Assembly (NCBI RefSeq): GCF_002067135.1
Contig: NZ_CP020105.1
Coordinates: 186,001-250,000 of the forward strand
From: Spirosoma rigui
GTDB lineage: Bacteria > Bacteroidota > Bacteroidia > Cytophagales > Spirosomataceae
Length of the DNA stretch: 64,000 nucleotides
Reading direction: 5' to 3'
The notes beneath the pieces were generated by a model. It did not search any database. It saw only the letters and a program-made list of their open reading frames with translations, and was not told where the DNA came from. The position numbers and the translations under genes are program-made. Shown here piece by piece: positions 41,980 through 50,013 of the stretch. The first letter of the stretch is position 1; each line of letters begins with the position of its first letter.

Positions 41980-42183
41980 TTATTGCCGACTAACGGGCCG
42001 ACTACGCAAGAAATAAACGCCACTCACCAGGCAAAGCAATAGACCGCCCCATGTTAACAGCGTTGCCCAGCCTATGACATAATAGGTCGCATAGAGCTGA
42101 ATGGCAAACGCGTCGCCTTTAACCCAGAAAGAGGCAATGAACAGGAACAGCCCAAGCCCTAAAAACAGTAATTTGGCATTCAT
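41980..42183 (-). CDS. small two-helix membrane protein
   Basis: A 67-residue protein with two hydrophobic helices (about 4-22 and 32-58) and a basic tail RSRPVSRQ. No family recognised. It marks the left border of the AT-rich segment. Confidence 0.6.
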   Translation of the reverse strand: MNAKLLFLGLGLFLFIASFWVKGDAFAIQLYATYYVIGWATLLTWGGLLLCLVSGVYFLRSRPVSRQ

Positions 42184-42229
42184 AGACCCTCTGTAAAAGT
42201 CTTACATTGAAAGTACTTAGACTTGGTCG

Positions 42230-43252
42230 TTAACTATTAAAGGATATGTCACTCTCGTCGGCTGATTTGATGTTTACTGAAATTTCTTGACTATTAGGAA
42301 GTTCAAGCATAACCTTTTTCTCTTCTCCCTTTTTTAAACTCAATAATGGTGAGTTAGAAGCATATGGAACTCTACCTGAGGGAACAACTTTTGACGAATC
42401 TGTTAGATGTACCTCCTGATCATCAAAAAAGATGTGTGCCCCAAAAGCTTTCAATACTTTGTCTTTAGCTAAACCTCCCAAAAAATAGGCTTCATCAACA
42501 TAAACACCCCATTTCCTCAAGGTTTTTATAACTCTCATGTGAGAAGGAGCGTTTCTAGCGGTCACGATAGCCAGCCTTAGTGGTGACAATTCAATTGTGA
42601 TAGGAAGTTGTTCCTGAATTTTAGACAACTTAATCAATAGATTTGCGAAAGGCCCTTCACCCAAAGGCTCATCTTCATGTTCGCTTTCGTACTTATGAAA
42701 AGCAGCCATACCTTCCGTCTTGTAACGATGTTCCGACTCATCAGAAAAAAGAACAGCGTCTGCATCAAACGCAATCCTAACTGAATTGTCCGTTGGATTA
42801 AACTCAGTAGGCGGCTCATAAATATATGCAGCTGCAGATTGCTTCGAGTCAATAACAGATTGAACATCTTTCAAGTCTTTACTCAAAAAAAGATCAATAT
42901 CATAGGCATCTATGTAGGGAGCTAACGGTTGGCCTCCACTGAAAGCCATCCTTGTTATATCTAATTTATATTCGCGGATAGAGTTCATAATGCGAACGCC
43001 AGTTTCTGGACTATTTCTAGACATGATTACAACCTCTACAATTTGCTTTTTAGTATCAGAATTGAGATGCAACAATCTTTGTACAAGATGAAAAGCCGTC
43101 CCTTTGTCGAGTAGGTTCGTTTCGTTTTTTTGCTGATACTCCCTGTATCCAGAAATCCCTTCTTGATCAAAAATTTGATTCTCCTTTTCGAGATCAAAAA
43201 GCGATCGGCTCGATACTCCAATTACTAATATCTCCGATAAATCAACTGCCAT
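42230..43252 (-). CDS. cytosolic 5'-nucleotidase (cN-I-like, PF06189 type)
   Basis: A 340-residue protein. The C-terminal half has HAD-type motifs in the form seen in the 5'-nucleotidase family related to eukaryotic cN-I: FDADAVLFSDESE (about 170-182), ALVTARNAPSHMRVIKTL-like IVTARNAPSHMRV, then GGLAKDKVLKAFGAHIFFDDQ. It dephosphorylates nucleoside monophosphates, most likely AMP or deoxynucleotides. The gene is distinctly AT-rich (roughly 38-40 percent GC by eye) against about 60 percent in its neighbours, with many TTA/ATA/AAA codons, so it was probably acquired by transfer. ATG at 43252 (MAVDLSEIL) is preferred to 43282. Confidence 0.82.
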   Translation of the reverse strand: MAVDLSEILVIGVSSRSLFDLEKENQIFDQEGISGYREYQQKNETNLLDKGTAFHLVQRLLHLNSDTKKQIVEVVIMSRNSPETGVRIMNSIREYKLDITRMAFSGGQPLAPYIDAYDIDLFLSKDLKDVQSVIDSKQSAAAYIYEPPTEFNPTDNSVRIAFDADAVLFSDESEHRYKTEGMAAFHKYESEHEDEPLGEGPFANLLIKLSKIQEQLPITIELSPLRLAIVTARNAPSHMRVIKTLRKWGVYVDEAYFLGGLAKDKVLKAFGAHIFFDDQEVHLTDSSKVVPSGRVPYASNSPLLSLKKGEEKKVMLELPNSQEISVNIKSADESDISFNS

Positions 43253-43458
43253 ACCCGAACGTAGAAAAAAATAATAAAGCACAATAAAAAAACAAATTCG
43301 TTAATACTTTTTGATTGAAACAGGCTCACCTTTGATTTAAACTTACTCAGAATTATGACCTATAACCTATACTTGCCTAACAGATGAAAATCTTGCAGAA
43401 CGACAAATGCAACTATAGAAAATTATCAATACGAAACAAAATCACAAATATTTTTATT

Positions 43459-43629
43459 CTACATTGTAGAAATAGTATTGGATGGTTTCTGGTTGATGTT
43501 CTTCAACTCCTCAATAATAATTTTCTGATTCTTGATTACTTCATCAATTCTAAGCATCCATGCACCAACAGCTCTTAGAACAAAAATTACAACAACGAAA
43601 ATAATCAACGCTATTACTAAAGTTCCCAT
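43459..43629 (-). CDS. small membrane-anchored protein in the AT-rich island
   Basis: A 56-residue protein: one N-terminal helix (LVIALIIFVVVIFVLRAVGA, residues 4-23) followed by an amphipathic, probably coiled-coil segment (RIDEVIKNQKIIIEELKNIN, 27-46) and a polar end. Such single-helix plus coiled-coil mini-proteins are common in Bacteroidota. The frame has natural amino-acid use, unlike the antisense frame at 43384-43578. Lies 206 bases upstream of the nucleotidase gene on the same strand. Confidence 0.65.
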   Translation of the reverse strand: MGTLVIALIIFVVVIFVLRAVGAWMLRIDEVIKNQKIIIEELKNINQKPSNTISTM

Positions 43630-44000
43630 TAGAAAAAAGGTTAATGTGAATAGATAAGTGAGAATAAAATTATTATTTCAATGCATGCGACGCCAGTCTA
43701 TTGGATTCATTTATCGTAAAAAGATATTCCGCTTAGCTACTATTTTAATTACCCATTTAGTTTAACATGTAAACAGCTGTCGTAACAGCAAGTATACAGT
43801 ATTGAAAATGGTCCATCTATTAAATTCACGAAAAACTCGGTTTTATTTACCCTCAATTGACTATACGGTCATGTTTTGATGAGCAGTTTAATCGTAGTCA
43901 ATAAAAGCACCGTTTATGCATACAGCTACATTCCTATCATTCTTTAGCAGTTGCCACGCTGTCAATAGAATGCAGTAGTGCAACCCGAAACATCATGCAT
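43630..44000. other. AT-rich non-coding stretch
   Basis: About 370 bases of low GC with no plausible gene and no tRNA or transposase. It forms the right part of the AT-rich island; composition returns to normal near 43975. Confidence 0.5.
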
Positions 44001-44051
44001 CAAAAACGCGGGCTACGGAACGACGTGTAAGTGTCGCTCGGCAGCCCGCGT
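44001..44051 (-). terminator. rho-independent terminator of the USP gene
   Basis: Inverted repeat ACGCGGGCT (44006-44014) with AGCCCGCGT (44043-44051). On the minus strand the stem is followed by TTTTTG, 22 bases after the USP stop. Confidence 0.75.
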
Positions 44052-44072
44052 GTGGTATAGGGGCAGGTGGAA

Positions 44073-44924
44073 TCAGTTGGGCTTGGGAATGATCAGCATC
44101 GGGTGTTTGGTGGTGAGGGCGAGCTGGCGGATCAGGCTTTTATGGAAGATCTTTTCCACGAAGCCCCGGTCGCGGTGGGCCAGCACGATGGCGTCGGGAC
44201 GGTGGCTGCGCACGTAGGACTCGATGCCCTCGGGAACCGAGTCGAAGGTGAGGTGCCGGAAAATGATGCGTTCGGGGGCGTAGGCGTTCTCGAACGATTC
44301 GATCAGCGTTTCGGCTACGGTAAACTCCTCGTCGGCCAGCGCCGATACGTGGACCACTTCGACCCGGGCGCGCAGCCGTTCGCCCAGGTTCATGACCTGG
44401 TTGATGCAGCTGATCTCCCTGCCTTCCATATCGGCAAAATACACGAACCGCCGGAGCGAACTGAGCGATACGGCAGCGGGCAGTATCCAGACCGGCTGAC
44501 TGGCGCGCTGCGCTACGGCGGTGGTCACCGACCCCAGGAGCCGGTCCCAGGCGCTGGCCGCTCCTACCGCGCCCATGATGATGAAGCTGGCCCGTTCGGT
44601 ATCGGCAATGTCCAGGATGCAGTCGGCGGGCTGGCCCACCACCAGGCGGGTGCTCACGGGAACGCTGGAGAAGCCGTTCTCGCGCTGGTACACGGCGGTC
44701 TGCTCATGGAAGCCGCGCAGGGCCTCCTCCAGTTGCGCCTGCAGCGTATCGCTCCAGGCCGACAGTTCCACCACGGGTACGTTGAAGGTGGGCACCGGGG
44801 GCGCGGGCTGTACAATGTGTAGCAGCAGCAGCCGGGCGTTCATGCGGTGCGCCAGTTCCAGCCCGAAATGGGTGGTGTTGTACGAGAGCGTACTAAAATC
44901 GACGGGTATCAGAATCGTTTTCAT
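44073..44924 (-). CDS. universal stress protein, tandem UspA domains, degenerate second site
   Basis: A 283-residue protein starting MKTILIPVDFSTLSYNTTHF. The first unit ends with IIMGAVGAASAWDRLLGSVTTAVAQRA, which keeps a G...GS pattern. The second ends with VLAHRDRGFVEKIFHKSLIRQLA, lacking the usual glycines. Divergent from hsp20, both with boxes. (Motifs shortened: key residues Gly-Ala-x-Gly and Gly-Ser.). Confidence 0.92.
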   Translation of the reverse strand: MKTILIPVDFSTLSYNTTHFGLELAHRMNARLLLLHIVQPAPPVPTFNVPVVELSAWSDTLQAQLEEALRGFHEQTAVYQRENGFSSVPVSTRLVVGQPADCILDIADTERASFIIMGAVGAASAWDRLLGSVTTAVAQRASQPVWILPAAVSLSSLRRFVYFADMEGREISCINQVMNLGERLRARVEVVHVSALADEEFTVAETLIESFENAYAPERIIFRHLTFDSVPEGIESYVRSHRPDAIVLAHRDRGFVEKIFHKSLIRQLALTTKHPMLIIPKPN

Positions 44925-44944
44925 GCGGGTAGAGTTCGTTCCCG

Positions 44945-44988
44945 TAAAAGTGCCACCCGGCCCGGCGGAACTCCCTGCGCCCGGTCAC
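44945..44988 (-). promoter_or_regulatory. FixK/FNR-like box and -7 element for the USP gene
   Basis: Minus strand: GTGACCGGGCGCAG (44975-44988), 22 bases, CACTTTTA (44945-44952). The box deviates at one inner and one outer position. Confidence 0.65.
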
Positions 44989-44996
44989 CCGCCGGG

Positions 44997-45010
44997 CTGA
45001 TTTCTTTCAG
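44997..45010. promoter_or_regulatory. central FixK/FNR-like box between USP and hsp20
   Basis: CTGATTTCTTTCAG, extended to GGCTGATTTCTTTCAGCC, lies almost midway between the two divergent promoters with no own -7 element. Confidence 0.6.
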
Positions 45011-45018
45011 CCGCCGTC

Positions 45019-45062
45019 CTGCCCGGCGTCACGGCAGCGCCCGCCCGGCCCGCTTAGGTTTG
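45019..45062 (+). promoter_or_regulatory. FixK/FNR-like box and -7 element for hsp20
   Basis: CTGCCCGGCGTCAC (45019-45032), 22 bases, TAGGTTTG (45055-45062, perfect -7 element). The arrangement mirrors the USP promoter on the other side. Confidence 0.65.
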
Positions 45063-45126
45063 TCATGGCTTCGGCGGCCTGCCTGCCGGGTCGTTACTCA
45101 ATTCGTTATTCACTACCCGTAGCAAA

Positions 45127-45567
45127 ATGGAAACTACCTTCCCAACCGCAGAAAAAGTAGGGCGTACCCTGTCGACGACCCTGATTGACCCACTGGTCGA
45201 CGCCTTCACTACGTTCTTCGATTCGCCGTCGGGGCTGAGCGTTCCGAAGGCCAACGTTGCCGAGAAGGCCAACGAGATTCAGATCGAGCTGGCCGCGCCC
45301 GGCTTGCAGAAAGAGGACTTCACCATCCGGGCCGATGGCAACCTGCTCACCGTTAGTGCGCAGAAAGAAACCAGCACCACCGACGAGGACGATACGAAAC
45401 GGTACCGTCGGGAATACAACTACACGTCGTTTTCGCGCTCGTTTGCACTGCCCGACACTGCCAAAATCGATCAGACGAAGGCGACCTACAAGGATGGTAT
45501 TCTGTCCATCACGGTTGCCAAAGCCGATGCGCCCCGCAAGGCGAGCCTGGCTATTCCGGTCGACTGA
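45127..45567 (+). CDS. small heat shock protein Hsp20 (alpha-crystallin family)
   Basis: A 146-residue ATP-independent chaperone. Alpha-crystallin domain about 42-135 (NVAEKANEIQIELAAPG, then DGNLLTVSAQKE and the late GILSITVAKAD), with a C-terminal IPV motif (LAIPVD) for oligomer contacts. It holds unfolding proteins during stress. In Mycobacterium the homologue HspX is a main member of the hypoxia regulon; here it also has a regulon-type promoter, shared back to back with a USP. A terminator follows. Confidence 0.93.
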   Translation: METTFPTAEKVGRTLSTTLIDPLVDAFTTFFDSPSGLSVPKANVAEKANEIQIELAAPGLQKEDFTIRADGNLLTVSAQKETSTTDEDDTKRYRREYNYTSFSRSFALPDTAKIDQTKATYKDGILSITVAKADAPRKASLAIPVD

Positions 45568-45601
45568 ACTGGTTCTTTTTTTAGAGGAAATGGGGGTTTG
45601 G

Positions 45602-45632
45602 AAACCCGCAGCGGCTCCGCTGCGGGTTTTTG
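45602..45632 (+). terminator. rho-independent terminator of hsp20
   Basis: Stem AAACCCGCAGC with GCTGCGGGTTT (45602-45612, 45619-45629), followed by T residues, 35 bases after the hsp20 stop. Confidence 0.85.
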
Positions 45633-45666
45633 GTGCTCATCAAACGCCGGTCAATCATCGGATTAC

Positions 45667-45710
45667 CTGATGCAGATCAGGACGCGGGCGGGCGCTGTGT
45701 TCCATTTTTA
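45667..45710 (+). promoter_or_regulatory. FixK/FNR-like box and -7 element for the YD-repeat lipoprotein
   Basis: Perfect palindrome CTGATGCAGATCAG (45667-45680), 22 bases, CATTTTTA (45703-45710). Confidence 0.7.
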
Positions 45711-45778
45711 CGTCATGCATCAGCCGCTGTACCCCGATGCGCTATTCACACCATTTTTCAACTTAATTCATTACGTCC

Positions 45779-46687
45779 GTGATAACCAATTGTTTGTTCG
45801 TGTACCTGACCGGCCTGTTGCTCGCGGCCGGCCTAACCCGCTGCGCCGACCACCGGGATCTCGAACCGAAGCCCGAACGGCTGCGGGTGAACATGCTGAC
45901 GCATACCCGCTCCGACGCGCCTGGCATCCAGAAGCGGAGTGTCTTCAGCTACGACGCGCAGGGGCGGCTAAGTACGATCCTGGCCTACCAGCTGCCCGAC
46001 ACTACACTGGTACCGGTGGAACACAACACCTACCAGTACGATGCACTGAACCGGCTTACCAGACACCGACGCCAGTTTTACCAGCGGACATTGATTCTGC
46101 CCGACACGCTGCCCGTGCTGCGGTACGAAGAAGAGGAATTTGTCTATGGCCCCACCGGCCCGCCCACCCAGCTGCTGTATTCCAACAATGCGGGCGGGGG
46201 TGGTCCGCTTTGGTATACCGTAGACCTGGGCTACAGCAATGAAACAGGTAAGCTCGTTACGGCCCGGCAACGGATGACGTTCACGAACTTTGGCGTTGGA
46301 TACCACGTCTACCGGACGCTCACTTTCATGGGCGACAACGTATCGTCTGTCGATACCGACTATTCGCTCTGTGTCAAGTCCACCTGCTCCACCGGCCTCA
46401 CAACCACCCCCTACACCTACGACGACAAGATCAATCCGTTCTTCGGTATCCAGGTCATCCCCGATCCAACGGGTCGGACTGTGAACGTACTGAGCGGCAA
46501 CCTGGCCACGTCCGACTACTACGGCGGGGTAGACAACCTCTACAACCTGAGCCGCAACAACACCCTGTCTGAAGGGGGTACTGTCTATATCTATACGTAT
46601 AATAGCGCCGGGCTGCCCACCCGCCGGTCCACCACCGACCGTTTCGGCCTGACCAACACCCTCACGTTCGACTACGAAACCTACTGA
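45779..46687 (+). CDS. secreted YD-repeat-like protein
   Basis: A 302-residue protein with a signal sequence (LFVYLTGLLLAAGLTRC; Cys near 22, possible lipobox). The mature part has YD-type units: YDAQGRLSTI (about 60), YDALNRLTRH (about 84) and YNSAGLPTRRST (about 276), beta-rich throughout. Related to Bacteroidota DUF4595/YD-like lipoproteins of unknown role. Start is GTG at 45779. Its presence behind a regulon box is unexpected. It is followed after one base by the LOG-family gene, so the two are likely coupled. Confidence 0.68.
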   Translation: MITNCLFVYLTGLLLAAGLTRCADHRDLEPKPERLRVNMLTHTRSDAPGIQKRSVFSYDAQGRLSTILAYQLPDTTLVPVEHNTYQYDALNRLTRHRRQFYQRTLILPDTLPVLRYEEEEFVYGPTGPPTQLLYSNNAGGGGPLWYTVDLGYSNETGKLVTARQRMTFTNFGVGYHVYRTLTFMGDNVSSVDTDYSLCVKSTCSTGLTTTPYTYDDKINPFFGIQVIPDPTGRTVNVLSGNLATSDYYGGVDNLYNLSRNNTLSEGGTVYIYTYNSAGLPTRRSTTDRFGLTNTLTFDYETY

Positions 46688-46688
46688 C

Positions 46689-47468
46689 ATGACCAGCCCC
46701 GCATCGCCCCCACCCTCGGTCGATACCAACCCCCGCCCGCCCATCCGTCCCCTGCTCGACGCCACCCTTAGCCAGGCTCTCGACGGCCCGAAAGACCGCC
46801 GGTCGGAGCTGCGGTTCATATTTCAGGTGGGCTGGCAGTTTCTGAAGGGGCTGCGGGCGCTGCATTTTGTGGGTCCCTGCGTGACGGTGTTCGGGTCGGC
46901 CCGGTTCCGGGAGGGGCATCCCTACTACGACCTCGCCCGCCGGATGGGGCGTGCTATCCGGGAGTTGGGGTTTACGGTGATGACGGGCGGTGGCCCCGGC
47001 CTGATGGAAGCCGCCAACCGGGGGGCGTTCGAGGCTGGGGGCAAATCGGTGGGCTGCAACGTGCGGCTCCCGTTCGAGCAGCAGCCCAATCCGTACCTGC
47101 ACACGCGCGTCACGATCAATTTCTTCTTCGTCCGGAAAGTCCTGCTGCTGAAATATTCCTACGCCTTCGTGGTGCTGCCGGGCGGCTGGGGCACCATGGA
47201 CGAGCTGTTTGAGACGCTCACGCTCGTGCAGACGGGCGTTATTCACCATTTTCCCGTTGTGCTCATGGGCCGCGACTACTACCAGCCCCTGATGGATTAC
47301 ATGCGCGACATGATCCGGGTGGGCACCATCAGCGAGAGCGATCTGCAGCTCGTTTGCCTCACCGACGACGTTGCCGAAGCCCAGCAGCATATCCAGACCT
47401 ACGTGCAGCAGCACTACAAAATCGTTCCCCGGCGCAAACCCCTGTGGTGGCTGCTGGAACGGGTGTAG
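46689..47468 (+). CDS. LOG family protein (TIGR00730-type nucleotide phosphoribohydrolase-like)
   Basis: A 259-residue Rossmann protein with both LOG signatures: GGGPGLMEAANRGAFEAGG (about 99-117) and PGGWGTMDELFE (about 163-174). The family cleaves nucleoside 5'-monophosphates to base and ribose phosphate (cytokinin-activating LOG; bacterial PpnN-like). It starts right after the YD-repeat gene and so is likely under the same box promoter. Confidence 0.9.
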   Translation: MTSPASPPPSVDTNPRPPIRPLLDATLSQALDGPKDRRSELRFIFQVGWQFLKGLRALHFVGPCVTVFGSARFREGHPYYDLARRMGRAIRELGFTVMTGGGPGLMEAANRGAFEAGGKSVGCNVRLPFEQQPNPYLHTRVTINFFFVRKVLLLKYSYAFVVLPGGWGTMDELFETLTLVQTGVIHHFPVVLMGRDYYQPLMDYMRDMIRVGTISESDLQLVCLTDDVAEAQQHIQTYVQQHYKIVPRRKPLWWLLERV

Positions 47469-47499
47469 CGGGTGTAGTACGAGTGGCAAACAGACCCAT

Positions 47500-48624
47500 T
47501 TATTGCAGCGACCGCCAGAGGCCGTATACATCGCGGTAGACCTGTACCCCGCCTTCGTCGTCCATATCCAGCACATCGTAGGTCACGATGACGGGGACAG
47601 CCCGGTTGAGGGGTACCGTTTTTGACGGAGCTTCGTTGAGACATCGCGTCAGGAAGTCGGAGCCAAAGCGGGGGTAGCCCAGGAGCAGGTTAGCCAGTTC
47701 GGTGGGTTTCTGGACCCGGATGCAGCCGTGACTCAGGTACCGGTTCTCACGGTTAAACGCATTGCGCACGTTGGTATCGTGCAGGTAGACATCGTACGGA
47801 CTGCTCACGTTGAATTTCAGCACCCCCAGCGCATTGTCGCAGCCCGTCGACTGCCGCAGCCGGTAGGGAAACGAGCGGGCGGGCGCCGACCAGTTTACTG
47901 TTTTGGGATCGACAACACGTCCGCTGGCGTCCAGCACCTGCATGTTCAGCGCATCGAGCGCAGGGACCGGGTTTTTCCGGATTTTGGGCAGCAGTTCGGT
48001 CACCGTGATGGAGCGCGGCACGTTCCAGTAGGGATACGTTACGAGGCTGGGCACAAAGGCCGTAAACAGCGGGCTGGGTGTATCGGGTTTGCCCACCACC
48101 ACCCGGCTCGTCAGCAGCGTATTGCCCCGCCGGTCAATGACGCGGAGCGTGGCCGAGGGAATGTTGATGATGATTCGTTTGTCGAAGGCGAAGCGGTTGA
48201 GCCAGCGGTAAGTATTGAGCGTTTCCCGCACCTGCTCAATCGTGAGCGAATCGCCCATATAATCGTCGACCAGGCAGCGCATGCAGTAGGCCGTCAGTTG
48301 GCGGTAGCGCCGGTCGGGCGATTCGAGCGAGTCGAGTAATGGACACCAGTCAGCACCGGCCATAAACTGGCGGGTCAGGCGGTTGATGCGCACCGTATCG
48401 ATGCGCTCCCCTACACCCTGGTAACCCAGCCGGCGGGGTGCCCGACCGTAGACGATCTGCGTAAAATAGCGGTGCAGACAGGCCGGGTCGGGCTGGTCGC
48501 ACAGGCTGTCGACCCCAATGGCGGTGGCATACTGACGCAGCCGGACCCAGTCGCCGGGAACAGGCTGGGCGTGGGTGAACCCGATGGGCATGAACAGAAG
48601 CAGAAAAAGTCGGAAGCGATGCAT
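47500..48624 (-). CDS. L,D-transpeptidase (YkuD/YcbB type)
   Basis: A 374-residue secreted enzyme with a signal peptide (FLLLFMPIGFTHAQ). The YkuD domain covers about 160-330; the catalytic motif is HGCIRV within YLSHGCIRVQKP (Cys near 303). It makes meso-Dap cross-links in peptidoglycan or ties proteins to it. An N-terminal part with two Cys pairs (CDQPDPAC and CMRC) precedes it and is shorter than in classical YcbB. No regulon-type box; converges with the LOG gene. Confidence 0.86.
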   Translation of the reverse strand: MHRFRLFLLLFMPIGFTHAQPVPGDWVRLRQYATAIGVDSLCDQPDPACLHRYFTQIVYGRAPRRLGYQGVGERIDTVRINRLTRQFMAGADWCPLLDSLESPDRRYRQLTAYCMRCLVDDYMGDSLTIEQVRETLNTYRWLNRFAFDKRIIINIPSATLRVIDRRGNTLLTSRVVVGKPDTPSPLFTAFVPSLVTYPYWNVPRSITVTELLPKIRKNPVPALDALNMQVLDASGRVVDPKTVNWSAPARSFPYRLRQSTGCDNALGVLKFNVSSPYDVYLHDTNVRNAFNRENRYLSHGCIRVQKPTELANLLLGYPRFGSDFLTRCLNEAPSKTVPLNRAVPVIVTYDVLDMDDEGGVQVYRDVYGLWRSLQ

Positions 48625-48733
48625 GGGAAGCGACGGAAACGGGTGGAGTATACCGTCCGCAAAGGTGTTACCAGCGCCGGAATCCGGGCGTGATGCGCTT
48701 CAGCTAACCATCTGAATTCTATCAGGGCGGTCA

Positions 48734-48777
48734 CTGACGGGGGTCATAAGCCGGGTCGCATCGACCGTCCACTTTTG
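48734..48777 (+). promoter_or_regulatory. FixK/FNR-like box and -7 element for the FixH-like/USP operon
   Basis: CTGACGGGGGTCAT (48734-48747), 22 bases, CACTTTTG (48770-48777). Confidence 0.75.
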
Positions 48778-48808
48778 TTCTGTTGTTTCACCTCATCTAC
48801 CTACTGCT

Positions 48809-49051
48809 ATGACCTTCGAACCTGCTGCCCACCTCCTCGCGTTTGTTCTGCCGATATCGTTCAAAAAAGGCGATATGACCTTTGTGGCGGCTCATAGCGG
48901 GGAAGATATCCGAATGCCCATCCCGGCCAGCAACCGGCCCCGCCACGTGGTATCAACGGCCCAGCTGGGCAAAGGTATCTGGCGCGCCCAGCTCCACTGG
49001 TCCGACGGGCAGCAGCAGTACCAGCAGGAGAAACAGATCATCGTTGTCTAA
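48809..49051 (+). CDS. free-standing FixH-like domain protein
   Basis: An 80-residue protein whose C-terminal half (GIWRAQLHWSDGQQQY, about 55-70) closely matches the end of CcoH at 24375-24806 (GLWRAQLTWSDGQREY), followed in both by a short strand. It lacks the N-terminal membrane helix of CcoH; its N-terminus AAHLLAFVLPISFKKGD is only weakly hydrophobic and not a clear signal peptide. It opens a box-controlled operon with two USP genes and a small helical protein. It may have arisen from ccoH by partial duplication; its location in the cell is unclear. Confidence 0.68.
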   Translation: MTFEPAAHLLAFVLPISFKKGDMTFVAAHSGEDIRMPIPASNRPRHVVSTAQLGKGIWRAQLHWSDGQQQYQQEKQIIVV

Positions 49052-49108
49052 ACCCGCCCTTTACCCGAACCTTTCTTTTTCCCTGACACCCAACTCCTCA
49101 TCACGGCC

Positions 49109-49978
49109 ATGAAAAAAATCCTCGTGCTGACCGATTTCTCGGAAGCGTCCCGCCATGCACTCCAGTTCGCCCGGTCGTTCTTCAGCGATACGGTCGCCGA
49201 ATTTCATTTGCTCTGCGTCTATCCCGTCGAATCGGACGGATTTTACAGTCAGCACCACGTAGCCCAGACGGCCCGCACTGCCTTTGGCGAGCAGTTGCTG
49301 CACATGGTAACCGAATTGCGCCGGGATACCGCCAGCGACTGGCACACGTTCCGGTCGTCGGCCCGGCCGGGTAATCTGGTCGAGGTGGTCCGGCAGTACG
49401 TGGAGCAGGAGGTCTACGACTACGTCGTGATCGGCGCGAAGAAAGACGGCACCAACGAGCTGTTCGGCAACAGCGCCACCGCCCTCATTCGGCAGATCAC
49501 CGCCAACGTCCTGATCGTTCCCATCGACACGAAGCCCGGCGCGGTACGGCAGGTGGTAGTCGCCACCGATTTCTCGACCCTCAAAAACTGCAAACTGCTG
49601 TGCCCCGTCAAGGATGTCGTCACCCTCAAAGACGCGGCCCTGACCCTGCTGACGATCGACGTACCAGGCAAAAAGGTCACTCAGACCGACCGTGAGTCGC
49701 GCATCCGGCAGTTTCTGTGGCCCGTTGCGCCGACCGTCACGCGGTTGCAGGCGCCCACCGTCCGGCAAGGCATCGACGCCTACCTGGCGGGCCATCCGGT
49801 CGATCTGCTGGTGACCATTCCCAAACACAAAGGCTGGTCCGACGCCCTGACGGGCAACAGCGTAACGCGCTGGCTGGCCTATACGCCCCCCGTACCGCTG
49901 CTTACGCTCTACGACGACGGCACCATCGACCAGCCCCGCCTGATCGATGACCTGTCGAATATCGACTACGCGCTGTAA
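49109..49978 (+). CDS. universal stress protein, tandem UspA domains
   Basis: A 289-residue protein starting MKKILVLTDFSEASRHALQFA. First unit keeps IGAKKDGTNELFGNSATALIRQ near residue 110; the second unit (TIPKHKGWSDALTGNSVTRWLAY) has lost most of the ATP-binding glycines. Adjacent to a close paralogue; both start with LTDFS[EA]ASRHA. Confidence 0.9.
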   Translation: MKKILVLTDFSEASRHALQFARSFFSDTVAEFHLLCVYPVESDGFYSQHHVAQTARTAFGEQLLHMVTELRRDTASDWHTFRSSARPGNLVEVVRQYVEQEVYDYVVIGAKKDGTNELFGNSATALIRQITANVLIVPIDTKPGAVRQVVVATDFSTLKNCKLLCPVKDVVTLKDAALTLLTIDVPGKKVTQTDRESRIRQFLWPVAPTVTRLQAPTVRQGIDAYLAGHPVDLLVTIPKHKGWSDALTGNSVTRWLAYTPPVPLLTLYDDGTIDQPRLIDDLSNIDYAL

Positions 49979-50013
49979 CGACGTTCCATCCGATCTTACC
50001 CATTACTACGACC

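Noticed and set aside
43384..43578. 64-codon plus-strand frame in the AT-rich island
   Set aside because: Overlaps the more plausible 56-residue minus-strand membrane protein; composition reflects AT-rich antisense.
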